From: Nocardioides sp.
GTDB taxonomy: Bacteria > Actinomycetota > Actinomycetes > Propionibacteriales > Nocardioidaceae
NCBI GenBank assembly: GCA_003519585.1
Contig: DOWL01000213.1
Span: 1-20,396, forward strand
Length of the DNA stretch: 20,396 bases
Direction of reading: 5' to 3'
The position numbers and the translations under genes are program-made. The notes below the pieces were generated by a model, which was not told the DNA's origin, did no database searches, and was given only the letters and a program-made list of their open reading frames with translations. Numbering within the stretch: the first letter of the stretch is position 1; every line of letters begins with the position of its first letter. Shown piece after piece: positions 1 through 8,493 of this stretch.

Positions 1-660
1 GGCGGCGACGGCGAGGTCCTCGGGGAAGGTGACCTTGAGGTTGGTGGCGCCGCCGTGGACCGCGACGACAGGGAGGCCGGCGTAGCGCTGGAAGCAGGCC
101 GCGGTGTCGGTGCTCTCGAAACCCTCGGCGGCGGCCTGCCGGTGCGCCTCCAGCAGGGGTACGGCGCGGAAGGCTTGCGGTGTCTGCACCCCGGCCAGCC
201 GAGCCGCGACCGGACGCAGATCGCGGCGCAGGAGGCCCGGCAGCTCGAGGGTCGGGATCGCTCCGCCGTGCTCGCGGGCGGCGGCGAAGGTGGCGGCGTA
301 CAGCTCCGGGGTGGCCAGCGGGCGGGCGCCGTCGTGGACCGCCACCACGTCGACCTCGCCGGTCTCGACGTCGTCGGCCAGCGCCTGCAGGGCGGCCCAC
401 TCCGAGGCGTGCCGGGTCGCTCCGCCGAGGACCATCCGCACCTCGTGCGCACCGAGCAGCGGCGCGACGGCCGCGCGGACGGCGTCCTCGTCGCCGGCCC
501 GGACGCCGAGGACCAGCCGGGTGACCTCGGCGACGTCGAGCACGGTGCGCACCGAGTGCCCGAGCACGGTCGTGTCGCCGAGCGGAAGCAGCACCTTGTT
601 GGTCTCGGCTCCGACCCGGCTCCCCGACCCGGCGGCGAGGATCACGACGGCGGCGGCCAC
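1..660 (-). CDS. ispD: 2-C-methyl-D-erythritol 4-phosphate cytidylyltransferase IspD (3' end outside window)
   Basis: IspD joins CTP and MEP to give CDP-ME in the cytosolic non-mevalonate isoprenoid pathway. The 220 visible codons cover almost the whole family length (about 225-240 residues), and only a short C-terminus is missing. Visible motifs are the N-terminal nucleotide-binding loop [10 protein letters not shown] (about residues 8-17) followed by NKVLLPLG, the central VHDGARPL (usually VHDAARP), QTPQAF, and STDTAACF with a C-terminal [14 protein letters not shown] at 660-658 is the only usable start because an in-frame TAG lies four codons upstream (672-670). The upstream AGGGTGG is a weak ribosome site. 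A perfect dyad (669-694) lies 9 nt upstream of the start and could act on its transcript. In many actinobacteria ispD follows carD; here its upstream neighbour is a divergent nirD-like gene instead. Confidence 0.93.
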   Translation of the reverse strand, partial: MAAAVVILAAGSGSRVGAETNKVLLPLGDTTVLGHSVRTVLDVAEVTRLVLGVRAGDEDAVRAAVAPLLGAHEVRMVLGGATRHASEWAALQALADDVETGEVDVVAVHDGARPLATPELYAATFAAAREHGGAIPTLELPGLLRRDLRPVAARLAGVQTPQAFRAVPLLEAHRQAAAEGFESTDTAACFQRYAGLPVVAVHGGATNLKVTFPEDLAVAA

Positions 661-668
661 CGGCCCAC

Positions 669-694
669 CCTAGTGTCGCTGACAGGACACTAGG
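669..694. promoter_or_regulatory. 26-bp perfect dyad between divergent ispD and nirD (operator candidate)
   Basis: The arms CCTAGTGTC (669-677) and GACACTAGG (686-694) are perfect reverse complements around an 8-nt spacer. The dyad lies 9 nt upstream of the ispD start and 63 nt upstream of the nirD start, where a dimeric repressor could act on one or both genes. It contains two CTAG tetramers, which are scarce in this GC-rich sequence. I cannot assign it to a known regulator. As RNA it could also form a 5'-leader hairpin. Confidence 0.5.
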
Positions 695-756
695 CCGGAG
701 CGCGCAGGGGATTGTTAACACGACCGTTGCACGGGGACGGCCCGGAGAAACACGGC

Positions 757-1197
757 GTGCCTAGGTTCGACCGGGTGACACCTCGCCCCGACCCCGTCGA
801 GTGGCAGCCGGTGTGCCGGCTCGCCGAGCTCGACGTCGAGCGCGGGGTGGCGGCCTTGGTGCACGGCCAGGCGGTGGCGATCTTCCGGGTCGATGACAGC
901 ACGGTCTACGCGCTGGCCAACCACGACCCCTTCGACCGCCACGCGGTGCTCGCGAAGGGGATCGTCGGCTGGCAGGGCGACGTCCCGTTCGTGGCCTCCC
1001 CGCAGCACCGGCACCGCTTCGACCTGCGCTCGGGTCAGTGCCTCGACGACCCGCTGGTCTCCGTCTCGGCGTACGACGTGGAGGTCGTCGACGGGATCGT
1101 GCTGGTCGGCCAGCGCCGGACCGCGGCGGAGTCCGGCTCCCGCGGGACGATCCGGCGGGCCGCCAACCAGGCGGCCATCGGCAGACCGATCGCGTAG
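757..1197 (+). CDS. nirD: NirD-like small subunit of nitrite reductase (Rieske-fold, no Fe-S ligands)
   Basis: NirD is the small Rieske-fold partner of the siroheme NADH-nitrite reductase NirB in the cytoplasm. The sequence fits along its length: VEWQPVCRLAEL near the N-terminus, RGVAALVHGQAVAIFRVDDSTVYAL, NHDPF, KGIVGW, then PFVASPQHRHRFDLRSGQCLDD and YDVEVVDGIVLVG. As in NirD generally, the paired Cys/His cluster ligands of true Rieske proteins are absent. GTG at 757 is chosen because GGAGAA (744-749) precedes it at good spacing. GTG 775 and TTG 712 are in-frame alternatives, but the first has no good ribosome site and the second has one too close. The 146-residue product has a tail of about 25 residues beyond the usual end. 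That tail and part of the conserved core lie antisense to the membrane-protein gene. No nirB is visible, so a nitrite reductase role is inferred. Confidence 0.82.
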   Translation: MPRFDRVTPRPDPVEWQPVCRLAELDVERGVAALVHGQAVAIFRVDDSTVYALANHDPFDRHAVLAKGIVGWQGDVPFVASPQHRHRFDLRSGQCLDDPLVSVSAYDVEVVDGIVLVGQRRTAAESGSRGTIRRAANQAAIGRPIA

Positions 1198-2861
1198 AAG
1201 CCGACCAGCGAGCTGGCGTCCTGCCCCTCCTCGTGGGTGATCTCGAGCCAGTGCAGGATCACCACCGAGAGCAGCAGGTAGCCGACGAACAGCAACGGTC
1301 GCGCGCCCGCCGGTAGCCGGCGCGAACTCTCGGCCGCGAACGCCGAGCCGCTGGCCAGCGTGAGCACCACGCCGAAGACCACGACGACGATCCCCGGCAA
1401 TCCGGCCAGCCCGCCGGCGAACGAGAGGTAGTCGCCCCGGCTGGTCACCAGCCAGGAGAAGACCACCAGCGTCGCGAGGGCGATGAGGTTCGGTCGCGTC
1501 AGCGAGCGCCAGCGCACGAGGAGCGCCAGGAGTACGCCGACCGTGACGACCAGGTCGACCGTGGGGTGGTCGAAGCCCAGCTCGAGCCCCATTGCGGCAG
1601 GGACGAAGATCATCAGGAACCACGCACCGACCACGATCAGCGCCGAGCCGAACTCGTCACCGTAGGCGCCCGGGTGCCTACGCATCAGGATCACGCCGGC
1701 CAGCACCGCCAGCCCGCCACCGAGTGCGAGCCCCTCGCCGCCGAGCCACGCGTAGGGGATCGCGTCGTCGATGCGACTGCCGAGGTCGCTGTGCAGTTGG
1801 CCGACCATGAAGAGCGACAGGCCGACGGCGACCATCCCCAGCAGCACGGGCGCGGCCAGGGCGAGGCTGGCGCCGTACATCGTGCGCTCCTTGGCCAACT
1901 GGTAGTCGTCCGAGGCTGGGAACCGGGTGACCAGGGCGGCCACGGCGCCGAGCGCGACCACGCAGATCACCGTGCGCCAGAACGCCACCGGCTGATAGGT
2001 GAGCGTGGCCCGCCACCGGTCGGCCTCGAGCACGACCTGAAGCACCAGCTTGACGACCAGCAGGCCGACGAGGACGGCGAGCAGCCACCGGCGCCGGAGC
2101 AGCCGGGCCGGCTCGGTGAGGCTGGCCGAGACGTCGAGGGCGAAGTCGATGACCGCGACCGCGGCGACGTAGACCAGCGGGAGGAGGTAGCCGTCGAGCT
2201 GGCCGATCGAGGCGTCGACGAGGCCAGGGACGAGCAGCGGCCGTCCCTGGCGTTCGGACTCCACATTCGCCCAGAGCAGCGTGCCGTACTGCAACGCCAG
2301 CGCGACCAGCACGGCGGCGCGCAGCCCGATCGTGACGGCGCGCTCGGCGCGCGGCCGGCTCCGCAGCAGCGGGTCGAGGACGGCGGAGAGCAGCAGGGCG
2401 GCCGCCACGCCGTACAGGCCCACGCGGACGACGGCCGAGCCGTGCGACAGGACCCAAGCAGACCCGACGTCGGCGCCACTGATCGTGAACGCCGACCCGG
2501 TCGTGAGGGCGAGGCCGGCGACGACGACCCGCACGAGCGGGCTGCTGCCGAGCGCACCCCACCCCAACAACCCCCAGCTCAGCGCGAGCCCGATCAGGGT
2601 CACCGGCAACGCCGCGCGGGGCAGGAAGCTCAGCTCGTTGTCGGTCCCGGAGAGCTGCAGGAGGGCTCCGGTGCGCCACTGATCCGAGAACAGCACCGAG
2701 ACGAGCAGGAGGCCGAGCAGCACCAGGCCGAAGCGGGTCAGCTGACGTTCGGACAGCGAGAGCCGATCGAGTCGCAGGTGCCCATCGCGCACCGGGTCGC
2801 GGAAGGTGCGGACCCACAGCGGACCGAGGAGCACCACGAGGAGACGGCGGAGCCGGGTCAC
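1035..2861 (-). CDS. Polytopic membrane protein of unknown family, third gene of the protease-propeller operon
   Basis: I do not recognise a family. The 608-residue product has a basic N-terminus (MTRLRRLL), about 14 hydrophobic segments spread over its length, and few polar loops. Examples are FGLVLLGLLLVSVLF near residue 50, LLLSAVL near 155, WLLAVLVGLLVVKLVLQVVL near 265, and LLFVGYLLLSVVILHWL near 540. No catalytic or transport motif stands out. GTG 2861 overlaps the TGA of the preceding gene as GTGA and has GGAGGT (2868-2873) 6 nt upstream, so translation is probably coupled to the PQQ-propeller gene. The last 27 residues or so (from RRWPTST, rich in Ser/Thr) are read opposite the conserved core of nirD and are probably a recent extension. 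A role as membrane platform or partner for the two exported propeller proteins is inferred from the operon only. Confidence 0.8.
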   Translation of the reverse strand: MTRLRRLLVVLLGPLWVRTFRDPVRDGHLRLDRLSLSERQLTRFGLVLLGLLLVSVLFSDQWRTGALLQLSGTDNELSFLPRAALPVTLIGLALSWGLLGWGALGSSPLVRVVVAGLALTTGSAFTISGADVGSAWVLSHGSAVVRVGLYGVAAALLLSAVLDPLLRSRPRAERAVTIGLRAAVLVALALQYGTLLWANVESERQGRPLLVPGLVDASIGQLDGYLLPLVYVAAVAVIDFALDVSASLTEPARLLRRRWLLAVLVGLLVVKLVLQVVLEADRWRATLTYQPVAFWRTVICVVALGAVAALVTRFPASDDYQLAKERTMYGASLALAAPVLLGMVAVGLSLFMVGQLHSDLGSRIDDAIPYAWLGGEGLALGGGLAVLAGVILMRRHPGAYGDEFGSALIVVGAWFLMIFVPAAMGLELGFDHPTVDLVVTVGVLLALLVRWRSLTRPNLIALATLVVFSWLVTSRGDYLSFAGGLAGLPGIVVVVFGVVLTLASGSAFAAESSRRLPAGARPLLFVGYLLLSVVILHWLEITHEEGQDASSLVGFYAIGLPMAAWLAARRIVPREPDSAAVRRWPTSTIPSTTSTSYAETETSGSSRH

Positions 2862-5695
2862 CCGACCACCTCCACGACCGTGAACCCCAGGGTCGGCACC
2901 AGCAGCCGTCCGTCGGGCGTGCTGGCGACCTGAGGTCGGGTGAGGATCGGTGCCCTGGGTGGCTGCCAGGCGCCCAGGAATCGCCCGGTGCGGGCGTCGT
3001 GCACCGTGAGCCGGTAGTCGCTGTCGTCGAGCTCGTAGCCGTTGCCGGACTGCACCAGCACGACCCGGCCGTCGGACACGGCGGGTACGCCGGCCGCCGG
3101 CCGGCGCAGCGGCAACGACCAGAGCTCCGAGCCGGTCGTCGCGTCGAAGGTCCGGGCGGTCTGGCCGTCCATCGTCACGACGATCCCGGCGCCGACGGCG
3201 GGGCCTTGGTAGAGCGCCGGGTCGGACACCGGTCTGGCCCAGAGCTGCGCGCCGGTCGTGGCGTCGTACGCCGCCAGCGTGGCGTCGTCCGAGGCGCGCG
3301 AGACGGTGAGCGCATAGACCACGCCGTCGGCGTACGCCGCGGGGCCGTAGAGGAGTGCGTCGCCGTCCCGCCACTCCTGCTCGCCCGTTGCGCCGTCATA
3401 GCGGCCCAGTCCGCCGCCGCCGTAGACCACGTCGCCGTCGGGCAGCACCAGCGGGGTCGTAGCTGTCTCCTGGTCGGGCACCGAGGTGGCCCAGCGGACC
3501 GCGCCGCTGTGTAGGTCGACGGCTGCCAGCCCAGCGCCCTCGATGCCGTAGAAGACCGTGGTGCCGTCGGTCGCGGGGACCGTGCCGAACGACGGCTCGC
3601 CGCCGGGCGCCTCCCACAGGACCTTTCCGTCCTCGAGGTGCAGCCCCTGGACCTGGTCGCCGGTGCGGGTCACGACCACGCCGTCAGCCACTACCGCGCC
3701 AGCGTGCGTCGCGTCGGGTGTCTCGGCGAGGACGGTGGTGCCGCCGTCCGGTGCGATCCGGAGCAGCTGGGTGGATGAGGCCGAGACGATGTCGTCGCCG
3801 ACGAGCACGGGTGGCTCGGCCGGCGCGGCCAGGACGTCGCGATGCGCCAACTCCACGCGCACGCCCGGAGAGGTGGCGCCGTTCGTGGGGTAGGCGAACA
3901 GTCCCGAGCGGGTCTCGCCGTTGCCGGCCGCCACCAGCACCAGGTCGTCTCCGACCAGAGCCGGCGCGACGTCGTTGAACCAGCTGTCGCCCGACGCCGC
4001 CACCGGCAGGGCCCAGTGGTCCACGAGCCGACCGTCGCTCAACCCGAGCACCCGGACCTCGCCGTCGCGCATCCCGATCACGACCTGGTCACCCACGATG
4101 GCGGCCAGGCCGTGCCGGCCGGGCAGCTCCCGACGCCACAGCTCGCGGCCGTCGTCGGCGTCGTACGCCGTCGCCTCGTCGGCCTCGGTGGTGACGACCA
4201 CGCCGTTGCCGGCGACCATCGGGGTGTCACCGGCTCCGCGGCCACGGCTCTGCCACTCGATGTCGCCGTCGGGGGAGAACGCGTGCACCACGCCGTCCGC
4301 GTCCAGCACCAGCACCCGCCCGTCGGCGATGACCGGCCCCTGCGCCAGCCCGGGGTCGAACGACGTCGACCAGTCGACCTCGCCGTCGCCCGGATCGAGT
4401 GCGGTGAGGGTCCCGGAGTCATCGCCGGCGACGAGCTGTTCGCCGTCGTAGGCGAGCGGCGTCCGGGCCGCACCGTCCAAGTCGTGCTCCCACGCGATCG
4501 CGCCGTCGGTCAGCTCCAGCGCGGTGACGCCGCCGTCGTCGGTCGGTACGGCGACCCGGTCCCCGGCCAGGACCGGTGCGGCCGACACGACGTCGTCGAG
4601 CTCGCGGACCCAGAGCGCGCGGCCGTCCTCCAGCGAGAGCGCCCATACCTGCTTGAGGCTGTCCGCCACCACGACGGCGTCCCCCGCGATCAGCGGCGCG
4701 GTGAGGATCGGCCCCCGGAGCTGCAGCCGCCAGCGCATCTCTCCGCTGCCGGTGGTGCGCAGCGAGACGGTGCCGTCCCGCTCCGCGTAGACCATGACCT
4801 CGCCGTCCGAGGCCGGCGGGTGCAGCGCGTGCTCCCGGCGCAGGTCGGTCCAGGCGAGCTCCCGGCCGAGCTTCCCGTCGGGTACGGCGAAGGAGCGGCC
4901 GGCGTCGAAGCCGAACGTCGCGCCGGCCACCGGTTCGGCCTCACCTGCTGGCGGCGGCCGGTGGCCGTCGGCGTACCAGTTCGTCTCGACGCCGTGGAAC
5001 TCGACGAGCTCCTCGGTGATGTCCACGCCGGTCTCCTCGACCCGGTCGCGGCTCCGGACCGTGCCGATGCCCGGGCAGGTCCACTCGTCGAGGAGTTCGA
5101 TCGCGTCGGGGTCGTTGGTCTCGTCGTCGTCGAGTTGGAGCGGGATCTCGTTGACGAAATGGGCGCAGCCCTCGAACGTGTGGCCGCCCACCTCCACGTC
5201 GGTGATCTCGGTCAGCTCGGTGCGCGAGGAGAAGTCGACATCGCCCACCAGCCCCGTGTAGCTCCAGGCCGCGCCGGTCCGCGCCGGAAGCCGATAGGCG
5301 GTGAGCCGCGGCACGATGTCGTACCACGTGCCCCGCTCGTCCTGGGCGTACTGGTACATCGTCTGGCCCTCCACGGCCAGGTAGGCGGTGTTGGTCCGCG
5401 GACCGGTCCCGGGGTAGTCGCTGTAGGAGCGCGTGACCTTGTGGACCGGCCGCAGCTCGCCGCTCTCGGAGTCGAGGAGCGAGCCGGTCCCCACCACCTG
5501 GCTGGTGCGGGTGCCGGACGGCTCGCCGTGGTCGAGGACGTCGTAGACCCAGGTCGTGCCGAGGTCGAGCGGTTGCTCCTCGCGCATCGCCGCGAGGTCG
5601 TCGTCGGGCTCGGTCACCGCCACCGCGGCCGCCAGTGTGGCCGGGACCAGCACGACCGCAGGCAGCCAGGCCGCGATCGCTCGTGTCCTGCTCAC
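2858..5695 (-). CDS. Exported PQQ-repeat (BamB-like) beta-propeller protein
   Basis: The 945-residue exported protein starts with a Sec signal peptide (RTRAIAAWLPAVVLVPATLAAAVA, residues about 3-27) without a lipobox cysteine. Residues about 35-250 form a separate domain I cannot name, with a Cys pair (EGCAHF, EWTCPGIG). From about residue 290 to the end there are at least ten blades of the PQQ/quinoprotein type, each with a DG or TG turn followed by W, as in LEDGRALWVREL, LTDGAIAWEHDL, ADDGRELWRREL, LHSGAVRWATSV and ATTGSELWSLPL. Each blade is preceded by a 'P.v.dg.v.v' strand. This is enough for two propellers or one very large one. BamB-type propellers are usually scaffolds; quinoprotein dehydrogenase active-site residues are not obvious. 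GTG 5695 overlaps the upstream stop as GTGA, with GGAGG only 3 nt away, so it is coupled to the M4 gene. Binding or scaffolding outside the membrane is my best guess. Confidence 0.85.
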   Translation of the reverse strand: MSRTRAIAAWLPAVVLVPATLAAAVAVTEPDDDLAAMREEQPLDLGTTWVYDVLDHGEPSGTRTSQVVGTGSLLDSESGELRPVHKVTRSYSDYPGTGPRTNTAYLAVEGQTMYQYAQDERGTWYDIVPRLTAYRLPARTGAAWSYTGLVGDVDFSSRTELTEITDVEVGGHTFEGCAHFVNEIPLQLDDDETNDPDAIELLDEWTCPGIGTVRSRDRVEETGVDITEELVEFHGVETNWYADGHRPPPAGEAEPVAGATFGFDAGRSFAVPDGKLGRELAWTDLRREHALHPPASDGEVMVYAERDGTVSLRTTGSGEMRWRLQLRGPILTAPLIAGDAVVVADSLKQVWALSLEDGRALWVRELDDVVSAAPVLAGDRVAVPTDDGGVTALELTDGAIAWEHDLDGAARTPLAYDGEQLVAGDDSGTLTALDPGDGEVDWSTSFDPGLAQGPVIADGRVLVLDADGVVHAFSPDGDIEWQSRGRGAGDTPMVAGNGVVVTTEADEATAYDADDGRELWRRELPGRHGLAAIVGDQVVIGMRDGEVRVLGLSDGRLVDHWALPVAASGDSWFNDVAPALVGDDLVLVAAGNGETRSGLFAYPTNGATSPGVRVELAHRDVLAAPAEPPVLVGDDIVSASSTQLLRIAPDGGTTVLAETPDATHAGAVVADGVVVTRTGDQVQGLHLEDGKVLWEAPGGEPSFGTVPATDGTTVFYGIEGAGLAAVDLHSGAVRWATSVPDQETATTPLVLPDGDVVYGGGGLGRYDGATGEQEWRDGDALLYGPAAYADGVVYALTVSRASDDATLAAYDATTGAQLWARPVSDPALYQGPAVGAGIVVTMDGQTARTFDATTGSELWSLPLRRPAAGVPAVSDGRVVLVQSGNGYELDDSDYRLTVHDARTGRFLGAWQPPRAPILTRPQVASTPDGRLLVPTLGFTVVEVVG

Positions 5696-8493
5696 AGGCC
5701 TCCGGCGACGGTCGTGGTGAAGATGTCGTCGCCGCCGAACGCGGCGTCCATCCAGACCAGCCGGCGACCCGAGAGGGACGGGAACCCTTGCTGGGCGGGG
5801 ACATCACGCAGGTCGTAGACCTTGCCGGTGCCGAGAGAGAGCAGGAAGAGATCGGTGTCGGGGTAGTTGGTGCGGCCGACCTTCGTCTCGGCACGGCCGA
5901 CCGCTTCGGCCCACACGACGTACTCGTCGGACATCGTGGCGCCGAGTGGCGTGGCCTGCTTCGAGACCGGGTATTGCTGACCGCCAGTGACCAGTGCGGA
6001 GGCGGCACCGTCGTCGATGGCGAAGACCGGACCGCCGTACGTCGTGACGGCGACGACCGCCCCCGTCATCTTGCCGACCTGCTGGAACCCTCCCGAGCCG
6101 GGCGTCCAGGAGAAGATCCGGCCCTGGTCGGTGCCGACGGCGACGGCCCCGCCGCCCGCTCCGATCGAGGTGATCGAATCGCCCTGCAGTCCGGGCACCT
6201 CGGCCTTGGTGAGGGTGCCGTCGGCGGCGAGGTAGGAGATGGTCGAGGCATCGGCCAGCCAGGCCGCGCCGGCGTCGGAGCCACCCAGGCCCGCCAGCAC
6301 CGCGGGTCGGACGGCCACGGTCTCGACCGCCGTACGCTGCGAGCCGGCGGTCCGGGTCACCCGACCGCGCACGTCGATGCTCACGACCGCGTCGCCGGCG
6401 AACCCGACCAGGACGACGTCCGGAGTCGGCGACAGGCTCGGCGCGGCACCGTCGACGCCGGTCGTCGCGACGTACCCGGCGAAGTCGCTGTTGGAGCTGA
6501 GGTCGAGCCACGCCACTCGGTCGCCCGAGACGCCCGGCTGCTGCTGACTCTGCGGAGCGGTGCTGATCGGGTCGCCGCCGAGCTTGATGTCCGCCGCGCA
6601 GCCGGCGCAGATCCGGCTCGCGTCGAAGACCTCGCGCGCGGTGCGCAGCACCACCGGATCGAGCTGGGAGTCGACGATCACCTGCTCCACGGCGGCCCGG
6701 GCGTCCAGGAATCCGCTCTGTGGCGTGAGCCGCGTGGTCAGGGCGCCGTACGCCGCGCGGTCGAAGGCCTGGGCCAGGGGCGAGGTGTTGCCGGGCTGGC
6801 CGTCGATCTGGGCCAGCCGGGTCCGGATCGTCCACATGGCGTTGTTCCAGATGGCCGAGTTGTAGTGGACGCCGCCCGAGTCCTGCTTGTACTGCATCAG
6901 CTGGATCAGCCGCAGACCGGGATCGAGCAGCCGCAGGTAGTCGTCGAAGGTGCTGCCGTTGAGCATGTAGCGCAGCGACAGGCTGCCGTCGGGGTTGGCC
7001 TTGCAGAACGGCGTCGCCGCCGGGATGTCCGCGCAGGAGTCCTCCGCGATCGTGGCGTTGTCCTCGCTGTCCACGAGGTTGCCGATCACGTTGCCGAAGT
7101 AGTCGGAGAAGCTCTCGTTGAGCGCACCCGACTGGCCGGTGTAAAGCAGGCCGGCCGAGGTGCCCGTGACGCCGTGGGTCACCTCGTGCGCCGCGATGTC
7201 AGGTTCGACGAGGGTCCCCGACATCTGCTGGCCCGAGACGATGCACGGGTTGCCGTAGACCATCTGCGGCTGGGCCAAGTAGTCGGTGAAGAAGGCGTTG
7301 CAGAAGCTGTCGGGCCCGAAGTTGACCGAGCTGAGCAGCGTGCCCCCGTCGCCATCCCACGAGTCGCGTCCGAGGCTCGCGTAGTAGTCGAGGATCCGGT
7401 GGCTGAAGGCCTGCGCGGCGATCACGTCGGGGTCGCTGATCGTGGTCGTCCGGCTGACCACCAGCTCGCCCGGGAGCTGGTTCTCGTTGGTCACCGCCGA
7501 GGCGTCGTAGGTCTGGACCGAGCCCGACTTGGTGCTCGGGTCCCACGACTCGGTGGTGGTGTCGGTCAGCTCCACGCCGCGCTTGACCTTGAGCCCGTAC
7601 GCCGTCAGCGTGCGGCCGCCGGGATCGGTGCCGGTGACCTCGACGCTGTTCGTGTCCGGCGTCGCGCCGGGACGGAGCGAGGCCGGCGCGGGGGTCGCGA
7701 CCTCGGCGGAGATCGGTCGTACGTCGAGCAGGTCGCCCGTGGTCGCGTCGATGTAGTAGGCGCCGGCGGTCAGCACGTCCGCGGCGTCCGCGACGATCGT
7801 CACCTCCCAGGCGAGCGCTCCGGTGCCCGTGGGCACGACCACCAGCCGCGGTGGGGCACCGCTGGCCGCGCCGCCCCCAGCGGCCGCGACCGCGGCAGCC
7901 GTGGCCTGCTCGGCCGTGAGCGCCGGGGTCGTCGAGGTGGTCAGTCCCGGGAAGACCCGTCCCCGGACGCCGGTGACCCGGAGGTCGGTGCCTGCGCCCC
8001 GGCCCGAGAAGACCAGGGTCGCGTCGAGGACGGGCACGTCGCCGACCGCCTGGGTGGCCCGGGTCGTGGTGACGTTCGGCACCGTGACGCTGTCGGGCTC
8101 GTCGAGGACCAGGGCGGCGGTGTCGACGCCGAACAGGTCGGCGCCGTACGCGTCCATGAAGCCGCGCGGCTCGCCGGGCCAACTGCCGCCGGAGAGGTCG
8201 GCGAGGTATCCCGTCACGTCGTCCTGGCGGCCGACCCAGCCGGTGTGGGTCTCATCGCGCAGCCGGTCGATGCTGTCCTGCAGCGCGGAGATCCGGGCCT
8301 GCGCCTCGCCCGGTGCCGCGCCGCCCACGCCACCCTGGTGACTCTGCAGCCAGCTCTCGGAGACCACGAGGACCACGGGGCGGGCATCGTCGTCGACGCC
8401 CTCGATCGCGGACTGGCACCCGGTCGCGACCAGCGCGACCACGGCCATCGTGGGGACGGCCCACCATCGGCGGCCGGAGCTGTGGTTGAACAT
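5692..8493 (-). CDS. M4 (thermolysin-family) metalloprotease lipoprotein with C-terminal TolB-like beta-propeller
   Basis: This is a secreted zinc endopeptidase, 933 residues from ATG 8493. The signal peptide ends in VATG-Cys26, an acceptable but not perfect lipobox because Ala is at -3, so the protein is probably membrane-anchored outside the cell. Residues about 30-290 form an FTP/propeptide-like region. The M4 catalytic domain holds HEVTH at 436-440 (zinc ligands His436 and His440, base Glu437), the third ligand Glu460 in GALNESFSD exactly 20 residues after His440 as in thermolysin, and the catalytic histidine His543 in GGVHYNSAIWNNAMW. A CAGC motif (629-632) follows, then about 300 residues of repeated 'sgdrVaWlD' and 'GGDDIFT' strands typical of TolB-like propellers. 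The ribosome site is weak, and an in-frame TTG lies 13 codons upstream, but it would spoil the signal peptide. This is the first gene of a leftward coupled operon. All active-site residues are present, so activity is expected. Confidence 0.9.
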   Translation of the reverse strand: MFNHSSGRRWWAVPTMAVVALVATGCQSAIEGVDDDARPVVLVVSESWLQSHQGGVGGAAPGEAQARISALQDSIDRLRDETHTGWVGRQDDVTGYLADLSGGSWPGEPRGFMDAYGADLFGVDTAALVLDEPDSVTVPNVTTTRATQAVGDVPVLDATLVFSGRGAGTDLRVTGVRGRVFPGLTTSTTPALTAEQATAAAVAAAGGGAASGAPPRLVVVPTGTGALAWEVTIVADAADVLTAGAYYIDATTGDLLDVRPISAEVATPAPASLRPGATPDTNSVEVTGTDPGGRTLTAYGLKVKRGVELTDTTTESWDPSTKSGSVQTYDASAVTNENQLPGELVVSRTTTISDPDVIAAQAFSHRILDYYASLGRDSWDGDGGTLLSSVNFGPDSFCNAFFTDYLAQPQMVYGNPCIVSGQQMSGTLVEPDIAAHEVTHGVTGTSAGLLYTGQSGALNESFSDYFGNVIGNLVDSEDNATIAEDSCADIPAATPFCKANPDGSLSLRYMLNGSTFDDYLRLLDPGLRLIQLMQYKQDSGGVHYNSAIWNNAMWTIRTRLAQIDGQPGNTSPLAQAFDRAAYGALTTRLTPQSGFLDARAAVEQVIVDSQLDPVVLRTAREVFDASRICAGCAADIKLGGDPISTAPQSQQQPGVSGDRVAWLDLSSNSDFAGYVATTGVDGAAPSLSPTPDVVLVGFAGDAVVSIDVRGRVTRTAGSQRTAVETVAVRPAVLAGLGGSDAGAAWLADASTISYLAADGTLTKAEVPGLQGDSITSIGAGGGAVAVGTDQGRIFSWTPGSGGFQQVGKMTGAVVAVTTYGGPVFAIDDGAASALVTGGQQYPVSKQATPLGATMSDEYVVWAEAVGRAETKVGRTNYPDTDLFLLSLGTGKVYDLRDVPAQQGFPSLSGRRLVWMDAAFGGDDIFTTTVAGGL

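Noticed and set aside
2858..5695. Quinoprotein alcohol or glucose dehydrogenase
   Set aside because: The blades match the PQQ repeat, but the PQQ- and metal-binding residues of the dehydrogenases are not evident. The repeats alone do not show catalysis.
3842..5818. Long plus-strand open frame opposite the PQQ propeller gene
   Set aside because: The minus-strand frame has regular propeller repeats and a signal peptide. The plus frame is a low-complexity mirror of it.
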